Of a stretch of 64,000 nt of DNA, positions 56,637-64,000 are shown piece by piece. The first letter of the stretch is position 1; each line of letters opens with the position of its first letter. Below the pieces are notes generated by a model. That model was not told the origin of the DNA and did not search any database. It saw nothing but the letters and a program-made list of their open reading frames with translations. This stretch comes from Rattus norvegicus (Eukaryota; Chordata; Mammalia; Rodentia; Muridae). Made by a program: the position numbers and the translations under genes. Location of the stretch: the NCBI RefSeq assembly GCF_036323735.1, contig NC_086036.1, forward strand, positions 25,245,564 through 25,309,563, written 5' to 3'.

Positions 56637-57797
56637 ATGTGGTGTGTTGAAGTAGGTGGCATCAAAGACCAGTCCTCCATGTTTCAAAAGAAAAGAAAGC
56701 AACCTAAAGCTTGCCCGAATTGTCCCACGCTTCTCACGAGAAGGCGTGCTCCGTGCTTGTCGTCGTTGTTTTGGTTTACGTTTGTCTCCCTGGGGTCCTG
56801 TGGTCCTCGATTAGGAGCGATGGAGAAGCCCTTTGCTCTACTTCCTACCCATCCCCTCTCCTCCACGACAGAATATGATTTCCCTGTATCACCAGCTGGA
56901 AATTTCGAAGCTTCTGAATGTTCCCGTTTGTGCACTGCTTTTCTCGACGTTTCGTCGAGAAGACTGTTTGGAGATAATGGCCAACAAAGGCTCCAATTAT
57001 ACCTTCCCTCTGAGCAAATGTATTCATATAGATAAACGCCTCTTCCTTAGCTGCTTAGCAAACCACCACGGAGCTCTGAAGAGTGCAGCATGGCTTAGCT
57101 GTGAGTGTAACTGTAAGAAATTCCTTTCCCTGTGTTTCAAGGAAGCACATGCATGTCCTGTGTGTGACCTAAAAGATAGATGCCCACCCCTTGCCATTAA
57201 GAAAACACAGTAACAGGCAGCAGGTGTCCGACCTCCGTAATTAATTCTTTCTATAGCAAAGGAGTATATTTCATAATTTCACTGCCAATTAAATAGTGTG
57301 TGACCGCATATGTACATGTTCTATTATGCCTAATTAGCCAGGAAGTTGTGAAACCCAGTCCTGTAACTCGAAGAGAATGTATGCGCATGTACATACACTT
57401 AATTTTGGTAAATATTCCCTGAAGTATCACAATTATGAATCTTCCTCAGAAATCACTGAGCGCCAACCGTAGCTGGTCGCCTGAGAGAAGATTGTGAGCT
57501 GAAACTACAAACGAGGAACGAAGGCCATTTTTCTTTAAGCAGCACTGTACCAAAGACCAGATGGTACAAAAAGATGGTGTCCTGTGCTGGCTCCCTAGAG
57601 CCCTCGTGCCAGAGGCCTGCAGAACCCAGACAAAGCTTCTTCAAGGGAAAGCACAGGGGGAGAAATGCATTGTATTGGAAGAGAAGAAGGAAACCAGGAA
57701 GAACACTGAGCCACCGGAACGATGGATATAGTCCTTTCGAATTTCAGAACGCAGAATAAAGGTGTTATTACCTAAGTTGGCAAACATGTTATGCTGC
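56637..57797. other. no gene recognised
   Basis: Overlapping frames at 56559-57035 and 56833-57213 (plus) begin in or near the TG repeat and then run through unique DNA. No splice-bounded or homologous coding unit is evident. Confidence 0.4.
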
Positions 57798-57800
57798 GCA

Positions 57801-57857
<57 letters not shown>
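57798..57857. repeat. (CG/CA)n microsatellite
   Basis: GCGCACGCGCAC followed by about 25 CA units. Confidence 0.97.
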
Positions 57858-57859
<2 letters not shown>

Positions 57860-58693
57860 GCTATTAGAACAATTAGTAATTTGAGAGAATACATTATGAG
57901 TCTTCCTGCCAAGAAAGAATGGATGGCCTCTAGATCTCGGAGTCTCCATAGTCTTGACAAGTAAGTCCCTACCATGAAGAGACAGTGAGATGGGGGAAGG
58001 TACTTGTGCCTCACAAGAAAGAAGACAGGGATAGCTTCCAACTTGATCAGACCCAATGGTATCAGCTTGACCTTAGGTGTGTGTCCCTCTGATGGACACA
58101 GATAATGTTCACATCTGACTCATCTTCTGTAGCTGATTCTGTGACCTTCTGACGTGTGTCGGACAATACAAAGACTGGCAATTCTCTACTGGAGCGGTCG
58201 GAGTGCCTGAAACAAGCCGTGTGGACTTTCATAGTGGAATCCTCTGAACTCTTTCTGCTCGTTCTAAAGCCGCCATGAGAGCCCGCTGGTGACTGCGTGG
58301 GAACCTGACAGCTGTGGAATTTTAATTCTAGACTTCAACTAGGCAGAGAAAGGAAATGAAAATCTCCTTGCTGGCAACGAAATGAAAAGTGTTTACATGT
58401 GAAATTAATCGTCAGCACGAAGAGCTTCCACAGCCACTGTTCCTCGGTGTAATAGTCTGTCTGTTTCGCTGCTGACTCTTTTAGATTCCGTTTTTTCTAA
58501 GAATAACAGCAAAGACTTTCAAAGGTAGCAAGGAGCCACAGGCTAACAACCGTGTCGGCTTTTTCTTTCTCACCACCGTTAAAACCCACTCATTCCGTGG
58601 ATTTCCTAGGCTTTGGTGGCGCATGGTTCAAGTCTAGGTGCAGCAGCTCCCGGCTTAATAGAGCAGAGCGGTCCTGACACTCTGATGTCACTT

Positions 58694-58737
58694 GCAAACA
58701 CTCCTTATGTTTGCAAACACTCCTTATGTTTGCAAAC
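58694..58737. repeat. 19-bp tandem repeat, 2.3 copies
   Basis: GCAAACACTCCTTATGTTT at 58694 and 58713, then a partial third copy GCAAACTCC-like. Confidence 0.93.
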
Positions 58738-59266
58738 TCCCCTTCCCATCCCAGCCTCATCCTTCCCAATAGGAAGAAGCTTAACACAAGACAACATACC
58801 TAAATACTGCAGAAACCCAAAACAGAGGGCAGGTATGGAGAGATCACCACATTTCTGCCAAGGCACCTCCCCGGGACCGAGGTTAGTCTGGTACAGGGAT
58901 CAGAGCCAAGTGCGGTCTAATCTCAAAGAAGTAAGCTCAGTGCTGCAAGTCTGGACTTTAATGGGTGACTTTTCGGTAATGAAGACAAAACAAAGTCTAA
59001 ACAGCTGATAACAGCTTAAAGCAAACCACGAGGAAAAGCACAAGACCGAAGCTTTGGAACAGCTCACGGTGTCTGAGGAGAGACTTTCCAAATGAAGAAC
59101 CAAAGGCTTTTTTAAATTCTGAGATTATGTAGTTGCTACTGAACGATGAGAAGTAAGGGGGGCGGTGAGACACCTCGGAGGCCCATGGGGCCTGTTCTCC
59201 GCCCTGCACGACGGCCCTACGGTACGTGTGTATGCATCCGTGCACGTGCGCACATGTGCACACGTA

Positions 59267-59290
59267 AATTAATTAATCGATTAATTAATT
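59267..59290. repeat. 24-bp perfect palindrome
   Basis: The AATT/TTAA motif is mirrored about a central ATCGAT (59276-59281); every base pairs from 59267 to 59290. It directly follows alternating purine-pyrimidine text (59224-59264). Confidence 0.9.
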
Positions 59291-61187
59291 AAACAAAAAT
59301 AAAATTGTTTTAAATCAGAGGCCACAGTGCACACTGCCATTGCAGTAAGAAAGAAATGAATGAGAAAGCATAAAAAGAAGAAAATGGAGCCCTGGTGAAG
59401 CTGCAGCCAGAAAGCCTTTGAGGCCTGACAGCAAGGCCTAAGCTTCTCTTCACCCCCATGACTCCGAGAAACGTGTTAATAAAACCTTTTACCTCCCTGG
59501 AGTAGACGCAGAATAAATATTTATTTGACACCTCTGAGTTCTAAGTCTGGACTACCTGGTCCCTCTAGATGAATTTGTTTTCATTTGTAAGCAAGAAAGG
59601 AGAAGCATTACACCCTGTGATCCAACCTGGAAGGCCCGTCAGAAGGAAAACGGGAAAGAACGCTGTGGTATTCGCTCTGTATTACACCCAGTGTGCCAAA
59701 CTGCAACTGAACCTTAGGGCGGCACTGTCTACCACAGAAAAGGCAACGCTGCTCCTCCTCTCCGCGACCTGCACACCCAGCAGCTGGTCCCAAGGCTAGC
59801 GGGAACCTCCAGACTTAACTTTTCTTAATATTTTAATTTGTATAAATTATTTTTTTAAAAAAATGCTAACAAAGGAAAACACCAGGCAGCAAAGTGAACC
59901 AACCCCAGTCTCCCGACTTGATGACATCATGTCGATCACTCTGGGAGTGTCAATCATCAGGTGTCAGGCTTCCACTGTTAGAAGTCTGGCTTCTCGTCAC
60001 CAAGGATGCTAGTTCCCCTCGTCTTTGTACCAAAACATTACTGCGCTACCCATTAATAACAAAAAAAAACTCTACCAAATGGAAAAATAATAGCTTATAA
60101 CTATATTTCTTTTGCCACAGCCTTCAGTCAAATGCGAATAAAACACTTAGACGGGGAATTTGGACTTTCCCTGGTCTGGGTGGACAGAGAGATCGATTGT
60201 TGACCGTTGCCCTGAAGGACTGAAGGCATTCTGGAGCATTTATCTAGGTGACTTGTACGAAAGACCTAAGAGGAAAGCTTTGCAGAAAACCTGCATCTCC
60301 ACCAGTGTTCATTCCAAAAGGAACAGTTCGCTCTCCCGCTCAGTGGACGCGCTCCTGCGAGCAGTCTCATACACCTCGGCACTCTGCAAAAGCCATCCCG
60401 TGGGTCAGTGCTGAGGAGCTCCGTCCTGTGTAGACTGAGGTGTCCTCACAGCATCATGACAGACCTCCAGGTTCGGAAGGAAAACGCTTTCTCCATCAGA
60501 AGACACAGCATATAAAGTCTGGTCTTCGTACATAAAGGAACAGTATCTACAGATCTGTAGGTACCGCCTATGGGTGCCCAGGCTGAGAGAGGCCACTAAG
60601 CAGGTTCTGCTAGCCTGTCCTCCAGACAAACTAGCACAAGTCTAAAAGGGTGCAGGAAAGGGAACGGGCTCAAAATGGATGGGCTACAGCTCTGAATGAA
60701 CACTGCATGCATTTCAGCGAGGTCTGAAGGGAAGACATCGTTCTGTTGAAGAGTCCTGGGAAGCAGAGGACCAGAGGAAGACCTCCACTCCAAGTGGAAA
60801 GAGTGTTCCAGAACAAGGTATCAAGAGTTGTGAAGATGGCCATGAAAGGAACTTCAAAGAAGCTAGAAGGTAAAGCACCCAGCAGGGATCCCACCTGCCT
60901 TGTAAGCACCACGGAAACCCCATTTTAAAATCACACCACCATCATTCGAAACCCGGACTTTATTCACCAGCCCTCTATTTGATTCCCCACCCCGAGTCTT
61001 TATCCCACTGTAAACCAAACATCAAAACTCTACTTTTCCACGAGAAGGGCACGAGGAACAGGTGGGTGTTGTGGGAACCCACACAGACAGAATATATAAA
61101 TCCAGGGGCCCCAGTGACATGTAGAAAGGCACCATAGTATCAAAGGCATCAGAACTCTCTGGTATATTTATTTGCCTCCCTTTCTCC

Positions 61188-61256
61188 TTACTGAAGATGA
61201 GCCCAGGGCCTTGTGGGTGCTAAACATTCATTCTACCATTGAGCTACACGCAGCCC
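61188..61256 (-). mobile_element. degenerate ID-like SINE
   Basis: GAGCCCAGGGCCTTGTGGGT and CTACCATTGAGCTACACGC are the complement of an ID/tRNA-type body with substitutions. Confidence 0.6.
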
Positions 61257-61316
61257 AATCTGCATGCATGTTTTTTCAAAAAGCTCAAGACAAGTTTACT
61301 TATTTATCTGTTTACT

Positions 61317-61386
61317 GGTGCTGGGGAGGGGACCCAGCACTCTATGCATGCCTGACCAGCATTCCACCAGTTCCACTCCAGTCCCT
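61317..61386 (-). mobile_element. degenerate ID-like SINE
   Basis: GGTGCTGGGGAGGGGACCC, CTATGCATGCCTGACC and CCAGTCCCTGGC are a further, weaker complement of a tRNA-derived SINE body. Confidence 0.45.
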
Positions 61387-62017
61387 GGCACTAATCAATA
61401 ATTCACACCTCATCATTTTATTGTAAGGATGTGACAAACTGACACACAGTAAGTGTTTGCACCAGGGCCAAGCACAAAGGTGGGATGCCCCTGGACCACC
61501 CTCCTTCCACTTAACTCATGTAGATGCAAACACTGAGGAAAAGTCTGGATCTGTTCCAGGGCCACACAGCCAAGACATGGAGAAAGCAGAGTGCTCCGTC
61601 TTCACAGTCCCACCCGTCAGGGCTGACAGTGCGCTTCTCTCTGGAACTGCCTGGAGAGTCTCCCCCAAAGCCCTTTTGAGAGCTGAGGCCCACTTTCAAC
61701 CCCAAGGGTGCTGGCACCCGCTCTGAGTGCCCTGAATATGAATTTTAGGTTTCTGATATCCACTGTCAAAGTAATTTTCTCAAATTATCTGTTATTCTAA
61801 AACCTATTTCCAGTAATAGCCACTCCTTCAAATAGAACTTACCTTAAAGGGGGAGGGGGAAGCAGTCTTTGAGGATATAGGATTTGTTCCACGGTGCCCA
61901 AGTGTTACTACTGTTGCTGTGGAAATCTATTGTATGAGCAGAATCTTCAACATGGCTAACTTAAAACTTCAAATGCTTCTGGACCTAACCTAAAAACACT
62001 GGCAGTCTCGGTTTTCT
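61387..62017. other. no recognisable feature
   Basis: Mixed-composition DNA. Nothing supported. Confidence 0.45.
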
Positions 62018-62150
62018 TCTCTCACTATCTCTGTCTCTCTGTCTCTGACTATCTCTGTCTGTGTCTCTCTGTCCCTGTCTCTCTCACTCTCTCTCTCTCT
62101 CACACACACTCTCTCTCATTCTTATTCTTACTCTCACTCTCAATGTCTGT
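62018..62150. repeat. (CT)n/(GTCT)n-rich tract
   Basis: CTCTGTCT, CTCTCACA and CTCTCATT variants of a CT repeat. Confidence 0.95.
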
Positions 62151-63461
62151 CCTCCTCGCCATGCCACTTGTCTCAAAATTTCTCTGGAAGGAAACATTCA
62201 ACACAACATAAATGTATCAGCAATCGCTACAGGAAACTCCCAGATCATTTGCTGAGAAACTACATTGTTTCAATATGACAACTAAATGAATTCTCTAACA
62301 GCTCCTCCTCCGAGAGCCTGCGAAAGTGGTTCTACTCCTGCACTTTGGTCTCTCTCATGGAAGGCATTTGGAATCTCCTTCACCATAGCTTTGCTTTTCA
62401 AATTTCTAGTCAACTTTACAACAAACTGCTAAGTTAAGAGAATTAGAATCTTGTCTTTAGCAATGACGTGTGCAGACGAACCATGCATTGCATAAAATAC
62501 AATGTGACCGTGACTAAAAAGAAAGAAAATAACACCAATTAGAGCAGAAAGGCAGTGAGCAAGCTAGTAGAGATCGGAAATTCTGAAGGAAAATAGATTT
62601 AGCATGACTTAATTTGGAAACTTTGAATTAATGTGGTAGAAATCCATGCAGTTCTAAAGACAGGCTGATGGAAAGGTGGAGAAGTTAGCAGGCTAATTAC
62701 GAGGTCTTCATGGCAGAAAGACACCAACCAGCATGAAATGAAGTGTGACCTAGTTCATCTTCAGATCACACAGAAGACGCTATTCAACCAACGTCAACGT
62801 TCTAGGAGAGGACCAGCCAGTGACTTTAGCACAAATGTGCACTGTCAAGTAAGTTGCTTCCAGGAGGCCAAAGAATGAACTTAATTGAACCTCTGATTGG
62901 ATCGATTGTGACAGGTAGACAACCAAACCTCATAAAACACAATTAAAGTTTAAAAACATAGTCCTCAGAAAAGAGGGGTTTAGGAAGAGACTTAGTAACG
63001 TTGAATGGAAAGATGTGGAGACCTGGCTCCCAGGCCATAGTAACGAGACTGGAATACTTTAAGATTCTTCTGTGAAGAACTGAGCAAACTGTCAGGCCAA
63101 GGCCCTGGACGACGTGACGTTAAATCCAACTCTACGAGAGAGCAGAGTTCAAGAGTCGGTCTGGTTCTGACCATTTGGGCTTTGGAAAAATCAAATCCAG
63201 ACAATCAAGAACTAAAAATGTAAGACTAGAAGGGCTTAGAGGAGGTACAAGGAGACAGTTTGATTCTGTATTGACTAACTGGTTAAGTTCAATTGTCTAA
63301 TCAATTCGTGAAAAAATATGCACAATGTCCTTCCTTTCTGTGAGGTAGTAGGCACTCGGTAATCTTTGTAGAACGAGGAAGCACACTTTCATCAATAAGT
63401 AATGTCCCATTGATTTGGACTGAGATCATCTAAGAAGCAAACACAATTTTCCAAAATGCTT
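62151..63461. other. no recognisable feature
   Basis: AT-rich mixed DNA before a B4 SINE. Nothing supported. Confidence 0.45.
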
Positions 63462-63750
63462 TAAGGGGTGCAGGTGCTGAGGAAATGTTTCCGTGGGAAA
63501 AGTGCTTCGACCAGTTTGTATTCCCAGTGCTCACATAAGAGCTGGGTGTGGCAGCTCACGTCTGTCACCTCAGTGCTGGACTGGGACAGGGGGATCCAAG
63601 GGCTGCTCAGGCTCTCGGAAATCCTAAGTGCCAGTTTTAACAAGGGATCTTGATATGCAAAAGAAGATGTGAGAGCAATGGAGGAAGACGGTGGACATCA
63701 ATCTGCAGCCTCTAAGTATGCACTCGAGTGAGTGCGTGTGCATGCGCCTG
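63462..63750 (+). mobile_element. B4 SINE
   Basis: Order AAAGTGCTTCGACCAGTTTG, ATTCCCAGTGCTCACATAAG, GAGCTGGGTGTGGCAGCTC, ACCTCAGTGCTGGACTGGG, GAGCAATGGAGGAAGACGG and a CA/TG-rich end is B4. Diverged. Confidence 0.82.
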
Positions 63751-63754
63751 TGAG

Positions 63755-64000
63755 TGCTCTCTCTCTCTCTCTGTCTCTCTGTCTCTGTCCCCCCCTCTCT
63801 CTCTTTCTCTGCCCCCCCTCTCTGTCTCTGTCTCTCTTTCTCTGTCCCCCCTCTCTCTCTGTCTCTCTTTCTCTGTCCCCCCCTCTCTCTTTCTCTGTCC
63901 CCCCTCTCTCTGTCTCTGTCTCTCTCTCTCTGTCTCTCTTTCTCTGTCCCCCCCTCTCTCTGTCTCTGTCTCTCTCTGTCTCTGTCTCTCTTTCTCTGTC
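63755..64000. repeat. (CT)n with CCCCCC spacers, to window end
   Basis: CTCTCTCTGTCTCTGT runs separated by CCCCCC blocks, giving a loose period of about 40 bp. Continues past the window. Confidence 0.95.

Larger units (their letters stand above)
57858..61187. other. mostly repeat-poor, no gene recognised
   Basis: Presumed intronic if the minus-strand gene continues. Holds a small 19-bp tandem repeat (58694-58737) and a 24-bp palindrome (59267-59290). Short frames throughout have no recognised relatives. Confidence 0.4.

Noticed and set aside
54946..56702. Minus-strand frames of 339-558 codons rich in His and Thr.
   Set aside because: They lie entirely in the TG repeat and are open in several frames on both strands because the repeat lacks stop codons.
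56559..57213. 158- and 126-codon plus-strand frames after the TG block.
   Set aside because: The first begins in the TG repeat; neither has homology I recognise or a splice context.

Overview
The window is mammalian nuclear DNA, almost certainly from a rat (genus Rattus). The main evidence is four young ID elements of the BC1-derived kind that is very abundant in rat, rodent B1, B2, B3 and B4 SINEs, and two rat-type L1 3' ends with intact target-site duplications (TSDs). There are no bacterial-style operons, and almost every open reading frame longer than 60 codons is a shadow of a microsatellite, a minisatellite or an L1 3'UTR. || Layout: 0.7-8.2 kb is a mosaic of SINEs, old L1 3' fragments, a palindromic DNA-transposon relic and three short tandem arrays (49-bp, 14-bp and CTCCCT units). 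8.6-14.1 kb looks like a decayed endogenous retrovirus: two homologous LTR-like segments in direct orientation, a primer-binding-site-like sequence after the first, and no open internal frame. It contains a diverged inverted repeat and a 33-nt U2 snRNA fragment bounded by perfect TSDs. 14.5-40.8 kb is repeat-rich intergenic or intronic DNA with ID, B1, B4, L1 and LTR pieces, a purine tract, long TG and TA runs, a perfect 4 x 50 bp array and an inverted (twin-primed) L1. 40.85-44.47 kb is the most unusual object: a 3.6-kb minisatellite of alternating 36- and 38-bp units with higher-order structure and CpG-type variant sites. || Protein coding: two minus-strand exons form a consistent gene end. 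An internal exon at 51691-51768 has good splice sites and joins in frame to a terminal exon at 47454-47329, ending in a stop codon, a repeat-poor 3'UTR and an AATAAA signal near 45675-45680. I did not recognise the protein. If the gene is real, the rest of it lies beyond 51768, so the right third of the window is probably its intron. That part contains a 1.6-kb TG-rich block at 55.0-56.6 kb. || No new defence or metabolic system was found. The points most worth checking are the minisatellite, the two gene-end exons, the U2 fragment, and the LTR pair with its inverted repeat.
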